Positions 42,938 through 51,095 of a stretch of 64,000 bases of DNA are shown piece after piece. How positions within the stretch are numbered: the stretch's first letter is position 1; each line of letters opens with the position of its first letter. The stretch is from a virus: IMG/VR virus record IMGVR_UViG_3300042503_002860, positions 1 to 64,000 of that record. One strand, 5' to 3'. Both the position numbers and the translations under genes were made by a program. The notes below the pieces were generated by a model, which had not been told where the DNA came from, searched no databases, and saw only the letters and a program-made list of their open reading frames with translations.

Positions 42938-44503
42938 ATGTTAGAAAATGAATTTTTTCCCACACCTAACGCAACTATAGGCGAAATGGTCAGCTTTGCT
43001 AATTACAAATCTGGTAATGCTGGTTCAGTATTAGATCCTAATGGTGGATCTGGTGCAATTCTAGACTATCTAAAGGAGTTTAATACAAACAGATTTAATA
43101 ATAGTGATATAAGAAAATTCTATGCTTTAGAAATTAATCAAGATTTAAAATACACGCTTCAGGGTAAAGGTTATAAAGTTTTGGGTTTTGATTTCCTGGA
43201 ATATGATGAGCCGATGACTTTTAATTGGATCTTTATGAATCCGCCATTTAGTAACGGCGTTGATCATGTTCTTAAAGCATATACACATTTAAAAGACGGT
43301 GGCACATTAGTTGCTTTACTCAACGCCCAAACAATTAAGAATCCCCATACCAAGAATAAGCAAAACTTGATTCACCTGCTTTGTAAATCTTTCAATGAGC
43401 AAAGCAAAGACGGATGGAGTATTAACTACTCAGAAAATAACCTGACAGATGCCCTAGAACACCTTGAAAATCAGAAGAGGATTAAATGGTTAGGTAGATG
43501 TTTTACTAATGCAGAACGCCCTACAACTGTTGAGGTTGTCATGCTTAAAATTACTAAACCTAAAAAGTTAGTAACCATTAACTTTGAGGAAATTAAATTT
43601 GATCTAGATGCTGAATTAGGTCAACAACAATTTAACCCTAATGCCTTAGCTAGTCGGGATATAGTTAGAGACTTAGTAGCACGTTATAACGCTGTGAGGA
43701 AAATAGTAATAGAACGCTACGAGACACAAGCAAAACTAGACTTTTACTTACAAGGTATATCAGATTCAGTTTATGGTACATTTGATCGTAATGATAGATA
43801 TGATAAGACTACAACCTGTTTAGACAATGAGACAGACTTAAACACCCAGCTTGCTTATTTAAAGTCAAGATTTTGGAACACAGTATTTATCAAAACTGAA
43901 ATAGGAAACAAGGCAACATCTAACTTTAGGAAGAAATTTGAAGAATTTACAGTACAACAATCTACAATTGCATTTACTGAAGAGAACGTTAAAGAAGTTT
44001 TATATCTCTTTATTGCCAACATGGGATCTATGATGCGTGATTGTGTGATAGAGATTTTTGATAAAGCCACTGCGTATCATGAAAAGAATCAAATACATAA
44101 CGAAGGATGGAAAACTAACAAATCTTGGAAACTTAATAAAAGAATAATTGTTCCCAATGGTGTAACTTTTGATGGTAGATGGTCAGATGATGGAAGTTTT
44201 AGCATTAACTATTATCAAAGTGATTTTCTCAATGATTTAGATCGCGTTATGAATTTTTTATCAGGAATAAAGTCCGATAAAGACAACAGATACAATGGAT
44301 CAACTTATTCCACAATTAGCAACTTTTGTAATAATTATCAAAAGTATGGTAAACACTACTCTGATACTTTTGAGAATGAGCATTTCAAGTTTAAGATTTT
44401 TAAAAAAGGTACATTGCATATAGACTTCAAAGATTTAAAAGTCTTGGAACAGATTAACCGTATAGCTGCCGAAGGTAAAAATTGGTTAGGTCAAGGCTGT
44501 TGA
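42938..44503 (+). CDS. Class I SAM methyltransferase with DUF4942-like C-terminus
   Basis: 521 aa. The N-terminal methyltransferase has FFPTPNATIGEMV, SAM motif VLDPNGGSGAIL and catalytic NPPF (about 102). The C-terminal half matches the DUF4942 type found after such methyltransferases in phages and plasmids (helical, with WKLNKRIIVPNGVTFDGRW). Probable N6-adenine DNA methylation; the third methyltransferase in the window. Confidence 0.87.
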   Translation: MLENEFFPTPNATIGEMVSFANYKSGNAGSVLDPNGGSGAILDYLKEFNTNRFNNSDIRKFYALEINQDLKYTLQGKGYKVLGFDFLEYDEPMTFNWIFMNPPFSNGVDHVLKAYTHLKDGGTLVALLNAQTIKNPHTKNKQNLIHLLCKSFNEQSKDGWSINYSENNLTDALEHLENQKRIKWLGRCFTNAERPTTVEVVMLKITKPKKLVTINFEEIKFDLDAELGQQQFNPNALASRDIVRDLVARYNAVRKIVIERYETQAKLDFYLQGISDSVYGTFDRNDRYDKTTTCLDNETDLNTQLAYLKSRFWNTVFIKTEIGNKATSNFRKKFEEFTVQQSTIAFTEENVKEVLYLFIANMGSMMRDCVIEIFDKATAYHEKNQIHNEGWKTNKSWKLNKRIIVPNGVTFDGRWSDDGSFSINYYQSDFLNDLDRVMNFLSGIKSDKDNRYNGSTYSTISNFCNNYQKYGKHYSDTFENEHFKFKIFKKGTLHIDFKDLKVLEQINRIAAEGKNWLGQGC

Positions 44504-44517
44504 TTTGAATAACAGAA

Positions 44518-44545
44518 AGCACATTTAGATTCAACTAAATGTGCT
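44518..44545 (+). terminator. Terminator of the methyltransferase gene
   Basis: AGCACATTTAG and CTAAATGTGCT with a 6-base loop, 15 bases after the stop. Confidence 0.7.
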
Positions 44546-44586
44546 TATCATACTTAAAAAATGATTTAATATTTTGTACTTACAAG

Positions 44587-44615
44587 AAAAAACCCTGAAG
44601 TTATCAGGGTTTTTT
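44587..44615. terminator. Terminator of the convergent HTH gene
   Basis: AAAAAACCCTGA and TCAGGGTTTTTT with a 5-base loop, T-runs on both strands. Confidence 0.88.
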
Positions 44616-44616
44616 A

Positions 44617-45144
44617 TCACACTTTTTTATAAGTTTTTCCGTTCTTAATCAAGTTGATTGTTTGCCGGCTAACTCCATATTTCTTAGCAAGGTAGCCACC
44701 TATTCTACCATTAGCAATACCGGGAACACCTTCTTTAAATGCTTCTCTGATTTCCTTAACTTGTTCAATAGTCAAGGCATAACTAGAGTTTTCTGTTAGT
44801 GGTTTTTGTGGTTGGTTCATACTACTTAAATAAGTTCTAAACTGGTGTATAGTTTGTTTTTCAGGATCAAACTCATTTAAAAAGAGGTTTTTATGCTCTT
44901 CTGGTAAAGCATCCCACCAAGGTCTTTCTTGGAGTGGTTTCCTCCTTAAACTTTCTTTCCTATGCCAAATACTTGCCTTTGCTTTTTGCTCATCTGTTAA
45001 TGGTTTTCTAGGTCTAGATTTCTTAGCTATTCGCGCCATAATCTTGATTTTATCTTTATATTTTGCCCTGTATCTCAGATTAGCTTCTACGTGTGCTGGT
45101 AATTCAAATGCTTCGGAATAATCCTGATTTCTTCTGAATCTCAT
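44617..45144 (-). CDS. DNA-binding protein with C-terminal HTH, 175 aa
   Basis: The last 50 residues contain a helix-turn-helix (IGGYLAKKYGVSRQTINLIKNGKTYKKV is the region), like the DNA-binding tail of phage homing endonucleases and small regulators. The basic N-terminal two thirds have no recognisable nuclease motif. The TTG at 45165 is not the start: ATG 45144 has AAAGG eight bases upstream. Own promoter at 45187-45215. Confidence 0.75.
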   Translation of the reverse strand: MRFRRNQDYSEAFELPAHVEANLRYRAKYKDKIKIMARIAKKSRPRKPLTDEQKAKASIWHRKESLRRKPLQERPWWDALPEEHKNLFLNEFDPEKQTIHQFRTYLSSMNQPQKPLTENSSYALTIEQVKEIREAFKEGVPGIANGRIGGYLAKKYGVSRQTINLIKNGKTYKKV

Positions 45145-45186
45145 AGTTTCGCCTTTGTGTTTCAAAATGATATTTATTAGTATAGC

Positions 45187-45215
45187 AGCATAGCTATATT
45201 TAATATTAATGTCAA
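45187..45215 (-). promoter_or_regulatory. Promoter of the HTH gene
   Basis: TTGACA (45215-45210), 17 bp spacer, TATGCT (45192-45187) on the minus strand. Confidence 0.65.
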
Positions 45216-45223
45216 GTACCCAT

Positions 45224-45252
45224 AAAAAAAGATAGCTTGTTAGGCTATCTTA
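45224..45252 (-). terminator. Terminator of the 45274-45826 operon
   Basis: AAGATAGC and GCTATCTT with a 7-base loop and seven T on the minus strand. Confidence 0.75.
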
Positions 45253-45273
45253 TGTTTGTTTTATTTGTGTACT

Positions 45274-45561
45274 CTATAAAACATGGTAATACCAATGTTT
45301 AAATTCCCTAGCTTGCCGTCCTTCCTCAGCTATAAGTTGTTCTAATTTTTTAAAATCATGATCATAATCAGGATCAAACTTTCGGTAGTTACCTAACACA
45401 ATACTAAGATCATTCTCTAGTTCTATTCCACGCCGTTCTACTCGGCTGTAGAGTTTATCAAATGTTTTATCCATGTCTCTAATATCATGTAATTGTGTTA
45501 CATGACCATCCCAGCGATCTATTAATTTGTAGCCATCTAATATGGCATATCCTTTAAGCAT
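45274..45561 (-). CDS. Hypothetical protein, 95 aa
   Basis: Acidic helical protein (MLKGYAILDGYKLIDRWDGH; IAEEGRQAREFKHWYYHVL at the end). Starts four bases after the upstream gene. Function unknown. Confidence 0.72.
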   Translation of the reverse strand: MLKGYAILDGYKLIDRWDGHVTQLHDIRDMDKTFDKLYSRVERRGIELENDLSIVLGNYRKFDPDYDHDFKKLEQLIAEEGRQAREFKHWYYHVL

Positions 45562-45565
45562 TGTT

Positions 45566-45826
45566 TTATTCTCCCACTAATGCAGCGTATTTTAAACGAT
45601 ATTTTTCACCATTTATGGCATTTATCGCATCATCTTCTTCTATGATTAGCTGCTCCATTCTCTTAACTAACTCTTGCGCTTTTTGTCTGGAACAATTAAC
45701 CAAAGGTCTGTTTGGTGGCAGTTTACAGAACCTTTCATGCTCCTCACTAGGAAGCTGTTTTAGAATTGCAATCCTTTCTTGGCGGATTGCTTCAAGATTG
45801 TCTTGTAATTGTTTTAGGGTTGCCAT
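45566..45826 (-). CDS. Hypothetical coiled-coil protein, 86 aa
   Basis: Predicted two-helix coiled coil (MATLKQLQDNLEAIRQERIA; QKAQELVKRMEQLIIEEDDA). First gene of a two-gene operon from the promoter at 45852-45880. Function unknown. Confidence 0.72.
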   Translation of the reverse strand: MATLKQLQDNLEAIRQERIAILKQLPSEEHERFCKLPPNRPLVNCSRQKAQELVKRMEQLIIEEDDAINAINGEKYRLKYAALVGE

Positions 45827-45851
45827 AGCTTGTTTTACTTATTTTTTTTAT

Positions 45852-45880
45852 AATATAACTGCATTTAAAAATAATGTCAA
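45852..45880 (-). promoter_or_regulatory. Promoter of the two-gene operon
   Basis: TTGACA (45880-45875), 17 bp spacer, TATATT (45857-45852) on the minus strand. Confidence 0.75.
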
Positions 45881-45951
45881 GTATTCTATAAGATTATTTT
45901 TAATACAAAATAAAACACTCTAGATTACAGGCTAGAGTGCTAAAATACCTA

Positions 45952-46125
45952 TTATTTTTGCTCCCATGTTATGTAACAATCCTTAAATTCAGGATTATTT
46001 TTAAGAAAGTGATCTTTGATAAATATTGCTCCTAAATAGTCATCAGCAGTAAACCAAGAACTATAAAATATAATCTTACTGGTTTTGTGCTGATGTTTAC
46101 GAAGTTTAAAGCGGTAATTGCCCAT
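45952..46125 (-). CDS. Hypothetical protein, 57 aa
   Basis: Basic small protein (MGNYRFKLRKHQHKTSKIIF). ATG 46125 lies one base after the stop of the upstream small gene, so translation is coupled; a GTG at 46137 is less likely. Function unknown. Confidence 0.6.
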   Translation of the reverse strand: MGNYRFKLRKHQHKTSKIIFYSSWFTADDYLGAIFIKDHFLKNNPEFKDCYITWEQK

Positions 46126-46126
46126 T

Positions 46127-46303
46127 TTAATTGTCACTAAAAGTAACTAAGAGAACCTTGTGATCATCATGCCAAATATAATCAACAATGCTTTTATTTT
46201 GCTGACTACCTTCTTGCCTTGCTATATGTAAAGCAGATGGACAATCTGTTATTTTTGGATTTTGATGATGAGCAAAATAGCCATTATTATGTTTATCAAT
46301 CAT
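46127..46303 (-). CDS. Hypothetical protein, 58 aa
   Basis: Histidine-rich small protein (MIDKHNNGYFAHHQNPKITD) with an IARQEGSQQNK middle and a hydrophobic end. It overlaps the upstream gene by 8 bp and precedes the next by one base, so it fits tightly in a three-gene operon. Function unknown. Confidence 0.6.
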   Translation of the reverse strand: MIDKHNNGYFAHHQNPKITDCPSALHIARQEGSQQNKSIVDYIWHDDHKVLLVTFSDN

Positions 46304-46604
46304 TGCAGTCTCCTATTTTTAATGCTTTTAACTTGGCAAGAAATTCTTGCATATATTTTTCTTCCTTCTCCATAGAGAAAGAATAAAAGGCTGCTAAGGA
46401 ACATCGTCCTTCCATACGGTCAAAAAAGCTTTTCTGGTAATGCCCATCTGTCCAAGTCCATATCTCATCAAACAAGTCATCTGATATGCTGCTTGGTTGT
46501 GATCTAACATGAATATACTCATCATCAAGATAAGCAATTTTTATTGCTGCTTGATAACATTCCCACATTAGATCATTTACAGATTGTTCAAATACTTCCG
46601 TCAT
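46296..46604 (-). CDS. Hypothetical protein, 102 aa
   Basis: Acidic helical protein with many aromatic residues (DEIWTWTDGHYQKSFFDRM). First gene of the operon that runs to 45952. Function unknown. Confidence 0.72.
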   Translation of the reverse strand: MTEVFEQSVNDLMWECYQAAIKIAYLDDEYIHVRSQPSSISDDLFDEIWTWTDGHYQKSFFDRMEGRCSLAAFYSFSMEKEEKYMQEFLAKLKALKIGDCND

Positions 46605-46633
46605 TGTTTTATCTATGTTTCCTTTGCTCTCTT

Positions 46634-46662
46634 ACTATAACTGCATATAAAAATAATGTCAA
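46634..46662 (-). promoter_or_regulatory. Promoter of the three-gene operon
   Basis: TTGACA (46662-46657), 17 bp spacer, TATAGT (46639-46634) on the minus strand; nearly the same sequence as the promoter at 45852-45880. Confidence 0.75.
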
Positions 46663-46692
46663 GTATTCTATAAAAAAATACTTGACACAGAT

Positions 46693-46800
46693 TTGATTAT
46701 TTTAGGAACTTGATGTATAATCTAATAACAACACCAAGAAACACTTACGGTTTATGAAAGTCGTCCTGATAGTCCCTAAGCTATTAGGATTATTTTTTTA
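46693..46800 (+). ncRNA. Candidate small RNA with own promoter and terminator
   Basis: TTGATT (46693-46698), 17 bp spacer, TATAAT (46716-46721) would start a transcript near 46728. It contains no ORF of note and ends in a hairpin TCCTGATAG/CTATTAGGA followed by TTATTTTTTT (to 46799). The expected RNA is about 70 bases. Its end overlaps the last codon of the convergent gene at 46798. Confidence 0.5.
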
Positions 46801-48402
46801 CCTGGTTAAGCTTTCAAAATCAGAATCAAAGCAATCTTTTGATTGCAGTTCATTTGCACACCATTTAGCGATCACTGGCTTACAGTCGTTCATTGCGGAC
46901 AAGTCATTATGAAAGGCTCGATAGTCTTTATGAGAGCCTTTTAACTGGCATCTTTCAAAAAGTTTAAGCATGAGTAGTCTATTCTTGTACGGAATATGAT
47001 ACTTGTCTGCTAAGACTTTGAGCATTTTTTCTACATCTAAGATGGCATCAAACACTTGGGGATAATAGAAATGATGTCTTTCTAAATAAGGCAAGCCCCG
47101 GTACTGTTCATGTATATACAACTCTTGATCTGGTGGTAAGTATCTAGTTGGCATAAAGGGTAGACTGTTTGCAGGTGCTACGTCTACAATCATTTTTGCC
47201 CAGCTTGAAAAAGCGCATATAGAACAGTACAATTGTTTTTCACTAGAATAGAATTGCCGCAAAAGTCCTACAAAAGTACGCATCTGATGACGTAATTTGT
47301 AACTAGCATCAAATCTTGGGTAATCTCTCTCTAGCAGTTTTCCCTTCTCTACATCAGATTGTGCTAACCGTTCTAAAAGGTAAGCTTCCTCAAGATTATT
47401 TTGGGATCTGTAAGTATTTATCTCAAACAAGTCTAGTCGTTCTGGATAGTCTGCTTTAAACCTGTCAACCATTGCATTAATCAATGGTTCATCTTTAACC
47501 AGCCGATTTTCCTTAGCAGTAGCACAGACTATTTTGCTAATGTCCTTACGTCTGCCAAATTTAGAAACGCCTTGCTTATCAGTAGAAACTAAGGTTTCTT
47601 CATACAGCATATTAAAATCCAGACTGAAAAGTTTATCCCACTGCCAAGTTTTCAGATCACAACCACGTCCAGGTACACCCCTGGTAGTAGTCAATGCTGC
47701 GGGTAAAGTAGTATTTACAATCTCGATCCGGTCTTTTGATAGTTGGTCAAGTGAGGATACGCCACAATCCCTTCTAATTTTATAAATCGTCCAGAATATC
47801 TCTTTCAGATTATTGATGTGCTTGAAGGCGTTTTTCTGTACCTGTGGAGGCAAAACTGCTAAATCCTGGTAGTAGCTTTTGCCGTCCCTAAACTCTAGGA
47901 GATGTTGCCAGATATCGGAAATGTGATCTCGGAAGTATTCTAGATTAGCTACTTTATGATCCGTCCTCCTTAACATTTCCGCAGTGATGTCTAGACGGTC
48001 GTGTAAGGAGTCCAAATCAGTCTGCCCTCCTAAATGTACCTGAAACCCGGTAACGTGCTGTATATAGGCACGTAGTCCAATATGCCCAATAGAGACTAGA
48101 GATTTTATTGCTTCGGAGTTCCTTTCTATTTCTGCATAGTAGGCAATTATCCCAAAAGCATAATTGCTGTCAAAAAGATTCTGATGCCCAAAGACATCTA
48201 GCAGATATTGAGATTCTGTCTTTTTGTAAAAACATTGAAGCGGTTCATAGTTAGATAATGTTTGTCTTACGTTATTGACTAATCTACCTACTGTAGTTTG
48301 ATGCACTCCAGATAGTTTAGCGATCGCTTCCTGATTTAACCCAGTTTGACCACCATCCAAGGCAATGAAATACTGGTCATCCTTAAAAAATTGGTACGGC
48401 AT
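46798..48402 (-). CDS. HTH regulator resembling cyanobacterial antirepressor-type proteins, 534 aa
   Basis: N-terminal helix-turn-helix (GLNQEAIAKLSGVHQTTVGRLV, about 21-42), then a segment of the form AYYAEIERNSEAIKSL and IGLRAYIQHVTGFQ, which is like the AxRSL...GxRxYIxxxTG pattern of phage antirepressors. The long C-terminal part is unrecognised, so replication initiation or another DNA-linked role is possible. Follows a small HTH gene after five bases. Contains a HIP1 site. Confidence 0.7.
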   Translation of the reverse strand: MPYQFFKDDQYFIALDGGQTGLNQEAIAKLSGVHQTTVGRLVNNVRQTLSNYEPLQCFYKKTESQYLLDVFGHQNLFDSNYAFGIIAYYAEIERNSEAIKSLVSIGHIGLRAYIQHVTGFQVHLGGQTDLDSLHDRLDITAEMLRRTDHKVANLEYFRDHISDIWQHLLEFRDGKSYYQDLAVLPPQVQKNAFKHINNLKEIFWTIYKIRRDCGVSSLDQLSKDRIEIVNTTLPAALTTTRGVPGRGCDLKTWQWDKLFSLDFNMLYEETLVSTDKQGVSKFGRRKDISKIVCATAKENRLVKDEPLINAMVDRFKADYPERLDLFEINTYRSQNNLEEAYLLERLAQSDVEKGKLLERDYPRFDASYKLRHQMRTFVGLLRQFYSSEKQLYCSICAFSSWAKMIVDVAPANSLPFMPTRYLPPDQELYIHEQYRGLPYLERHHFYYPQVFDAILDVEKMLKVLADKYHIPYKNRLLMLKLFERCQLKGSHKDYRAFHNDLSAMNDCKPVIAKWCANELQSKDCFDSDFESLTR

Positions 48403-48407
48403 ATGTT

Positions 48408-48632
48408 CTATGGTTGTGTTTGCTGTTCTAACGCTTGTTTCATAACCTGAAATACTTTCTTGATTCTGGAATAGCTTGCTGTTTCATAGCCAGAATCAAT
48501 CCAAATGCGGACTCGTTTATAGCTAAAGCCTGTCTCACTTGCTAATTGTCTTTTAGACCATCCCAACTGCAAGCGCATCAATTCCAGTGTTTCATGCAAC
48601 TTGTTAATGTCAACCTGTCTTAAGTCTAACAT
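48408..48632 (-). CDS. Small HTH regulator, 74 aa
   Basis: One HTH domain (LGWSKRQLASETGFSYKRVRIWIDSG). XRE- or MerR-like in layout. Likely a repressor working with or against the larger regulator in the same operon. Confidence 0.75.
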   Translation of the reverse strand: MLDLRQVDINKLHETLELMRLQLGWSKRQLASETGFSYKRVRIWIDSGYETASYSRIKKVFQVMKQALEQQTQP

Positions 48633-48955
48633 AAAAAAAGTCCTAAAAAGTCCACTATCTAAAATATATCAGAAAACGTGCTTTCTTTATAAAAATAAAT
48701 AAAACAGCACCATTACACTATAATTTCCTATCTGTCAATCAGTAATTTTTTGAAAAACTCTATTTTTGCACGATACTTCAAATCTTTATACAGTAATAGT
48801 TTTAATGCCAGACGGTAGGAATAAACAAAGGTATCTGCACTATAGTATACAGATATACAGCAATATAAAAAATACTTAAATAAATAGCTGAAACTATTGA
48901 TATATAAAGCTTTTCACTTTTAATGTTTTTTAGTAAGTGATGTTATTAACTGTAG
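48633..48955. other. AT-rich gap with no recognised feature
   Basis: About 320 bases of AT-rich sequence between the small regulator and the terminal hairpin of RNA candidate 2. It should contain the promoter of the regulator operon, but none stands out, and no ORF or repeat is supported. Confidence 0.5.
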
Positions 48956-49019
48956 GGTGATCCAAAAGTTCTAAAAACGATAGCTTATATATTATGATTT
49001 TCTCAACTTTTGGATCACC
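48956..49019 (-). repeat. Conserved 3' hairpin, copy 2
   Basis: GGTGATCCAAAAGTT with AACTTTTGGATCACC around a 34-base loop. Same outer stem and similar flanks (TAGCAA before, CACCCT after, in RNA orientation) as 18315-18365. Confidence 0.8.
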
Positions 49020-49755
49020 TTAGCTTTTTTTGCTATTTTTCTCAGTAAATTATAAGTAATCCGTATTAAAAATAACTTTAGTAAAAAACATATTAAAAAC
49101 TATATTTTAACTCCTAGAATACTTATATAAAGCCCACTCTGTTATTACAAGTCGGCGCGGAAATTCCAATTAGCTAACTATAAACACTTAATTAGGTAAT
49201 TTATAAAACAGTAAGCAGTTAGTATAGTAATTATGTACTAAAGTAAAAATTGACAGCACAAATGTTTGAGCATTTTTAGTTAAAAAAACTTTTTAATGCC
49301 CGGTTTTCTATTTAATTTTTTAAGCCGTAATAAACCCTATGGATAACTGACATCCTATCCACTAGATGTCAAGGGCTATAGCTGGCTGTTAACCTACAGC
49401 CAGAGTTACTTTAGTTTCTTCAAATTAATCAGGTTGCGAGCCGTCATTCTTTTTAGTCCCCTCAGATAAATCTGTTTTACCCACAGATGGGAGTCAAATT
49501 ACCTTTTAACCAATAGGCTTGTCTGTTTTTGTTTAGGATTCGCGGTCTTCAACATACTTCATCCAAGACGCTAAGTGTCGTTTAGCTGCGTCCTATTTAC
49601 TTGATCAGCTAGGTTACTGATATGTGGGTGTTTTTACATCTTGCTCTGATGGTTTTTGCGCTTATACAGTCGCACTTTCGATACCCAATAGAATTTGCTA
49701 ACATCTACACCGCCGCACCTGGAGTCATTTATTTCTAAAAGTAGTTCCCATTGTC

Positions 49756-49792
49756 GTTTCAATCCAACTCCCTATTAAGAGAGTATTTATAC
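49756..49792 (-). repeat. CRISPR repeat inside RNA candidate 2
   Basis: Array 1 type repeat with one stem change (GAGAG for GGGAG on the plus strand, so one pair becomes C-A or is lost). In RNA orientation it ends in GGATTGAAAC, as in a pre-crRNA, so Cas5c could cut the RNA here. Confidence 0.9.
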
Positions 49793-50222
49793 ATTCCCCT
49801 TGTCTAGTTAATACCTAATGTTCATGGAAATCGCGCTCAAATATGGATCTAGTTTTTTGGTTCAATCCCTTCAGTAAAGTCTCACTACCTTACTAAATTT
49901 TTGATATCCCCTCAAGTCCGCCCAATTATATTGTCCCCATTTCAGGGTATCGTCATGGCCAACGCAATCTGCACTACTTTTTTATTGATTCACTTTTAAT
50001 CCTTACAGGATTTAGGTCTCAACTAGAATCCGCCACGCGCACGCATACGGACTAGAAGCAATTTCCAATTAAAAACTAAATGAGAGTCTTTAATTTTCAA
50101 GCCGGGTAATGACTTCACCGACTCATCTTGCGTTCCTTACTGGTCTAGGGCTTTTATAATAAACGCTGAGGTGTGTTACAACGCTCGATTGTTTCGCCTA
50201 TCAGATTTATTCGATTAAATAT

Positions 50223-50251
50223 AATATAACACGGGATAAAATAAATGTCAA
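50223..50251 (-). promoter_or_regulatory. Strong promoter of giant RNA candidate 2
   Basis: TTGACA (50251-50246), 17 bp spacer, TATATT (50228-50223) on the minus strand; identical boxes to the promoter of candidate 1. Confidence 0.8.
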
Positions 50252-50264
50252 CCCCATATAAAAT

Positions 50265-50294
50265 AAAAAAACCTAGTAATTTTGTACTAGGTTT
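50265..50294 (-). terminator. Terminator upstream of RNA candidate 2
   Basis: AAACCTAGTA and TACTAGGTTT with a T-run on the minus strand; it ends the transcript of the 50455-50724 gene before the RNA promoter. Confidence 0.8.
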
Positions 50295-50368
50295 GAGTTC
50301 TTATTACTTAGAATTAATTAAAACTAGGGGCTTTTCTGTTGCGGTTTCTGATATCTTAGCTGGTTTAT

Positions 50369-50405
50369 GTTTCAATCCAACTCCCTATCAAGGGAGTATT
50401 TATAC
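50369..50405 (-). repeat. Solitary CRISPR repeat, array 2 type
   Basis: Complete repeat with the array 2 loop base, 50 bases downstream of the 50455-50724 gene on the same strand and 75 bases before its terminator. The transcript would carry repeat, about 75 bases and a terminator, like a one-repeat array. Confidence 0.93.
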
Positions 50406-50454
50406 CATAAGCTTGTGTTTTATGGTTTCTAAATTCATTTTAACACAAATGTGC

Positions 50455-50724
50455 TTACTTGACTTCAAATACATAACCAGATTCAGTTACTTTGACTAAT
50501 CTCAATACAGTATCAGTCCCGTCTTTTTTCAGGCTACCTTTCCACGCTAGGCAACCAAAAGATGTTTTATCTCGAATGTCTTCCGCTTCCTCTAAAAGCT
50601 GTTTGCATCTAGTATTATACTTTTTCCAAACATCCTCTATTTTGCAGGATGTAAACTTAGCTACAATTTTGTTATTAGCAGCTAAGATATGGTATTCTGT
50701 TTTTTCTGTATTTCTTAAAGTCAT
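50455..50724 (-). CDS. Hypothetical protein, 89 aa
   Basis: Mixed alpha/beta small protein (EYHILAANNKIVAKFTSCKI; KVTESGYVFEVK). GGAG lies nine bases before ATG 50724. Function unknown. Its mRNA carries a CRISPR repeat in the 3' UTR. Confidence 0.75.
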   Translation of the reverse strand: MTLRNTEKTEYHILAANNKIVAKFTSCKIEDVWKKYNTRCKQLLEEAEDIRDKTSFGCLAWKGSLKKDGTDTVLRLVKVTESGYVFEVK

Positions 50725-50836
50725 CTTATTCTCCTTATTTTTTTTTAACTTGACACAACTCGGGATAATGCCTAATTTTAAGAGTCACCTATTTAAGGCG
50801 ATGTTTGGTTTACCTTTGTTTTTTAACCACACTAAT

Positions 50837-50865
50837 AATATAACAGCATTTAAAATTAATGTCAA
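50837..50865 (-). promoter_or_regulatory. Promoter of the 50455-50724 gene
   Basis: TTGACA (50865-50860), 17 bp spacer, TATATT (50842-50837) on the minus strand. Confidence 0.72.
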
Positions 50866-50924
50866 GCATTTTATAAAACTATTTTAGAAGTATAAAATAT
50901 TATACATAAGTTATAAATATTTAA

Positions 50925-51095
50925 ATGTTATACATAATACACTCGGATCAAGACTTATACAAAATCGGGATATCTCACAATCCAGAAAACAAAACCATTC
51001 TAGGTAAATCAGAATAGTTTAGGCTGTGTCCTGAAACCTTAGAATGGCTAGATGAATTTTTGAACAAACACTTAACTTCTAATTCTGTTTACTGA
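50925..51095 (+). pseudogene. GIY-YIG/MUG113-like fragment with in-frame TAG
   Basis: Reads MLYIIHSDQDLYKIGISHNPE, the typical start of MUG113/T5orf172-type GIY-YIG domains, then TAG at codon 31 (51015-51017), and continues in frame with FRLCPETLEWLDEFLNKHL to TGA at 51093-51095. Most of the domain is missing, so it is either a decayed gene or a short gene read through the amber codon. Overlaps the end of the convergent tail gene. Confidence 0.5.

Larger units (their letters stand above)
48956..50216 (-). ncRNA. Giant structured noncoding RNA candidate 2
   Basis: About 1.26 kb on the minus strand, same design as candidate 1: consensus promoter, no ORF, dense stems, and the same type of 3' hairpin. 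Stems include GCGTT/AACGC, AATCC/GGATT, GACGC/GCGTC, GGCTGT/ACAGCC (49384-49401) and GACATC/GATGTC (49345-49369). Short blocks resemble candidate 1 in the same order (TTAG-AAG-AGTAGTGA, GATTGAAC, GGATGAA-GTA). The structured part ends near 49340. It contains a CRISPR repeat at 49756-49792. Possibly GOLLD-like; not proven. Confidence 0.62.

Noticed and set aside
45561-45923. Plus-strand ORF of 120 codons
   Set aside because: It is antisense to the coiled-coil gene at 45566-45826 and hydrophobic by reverse-complement bias.
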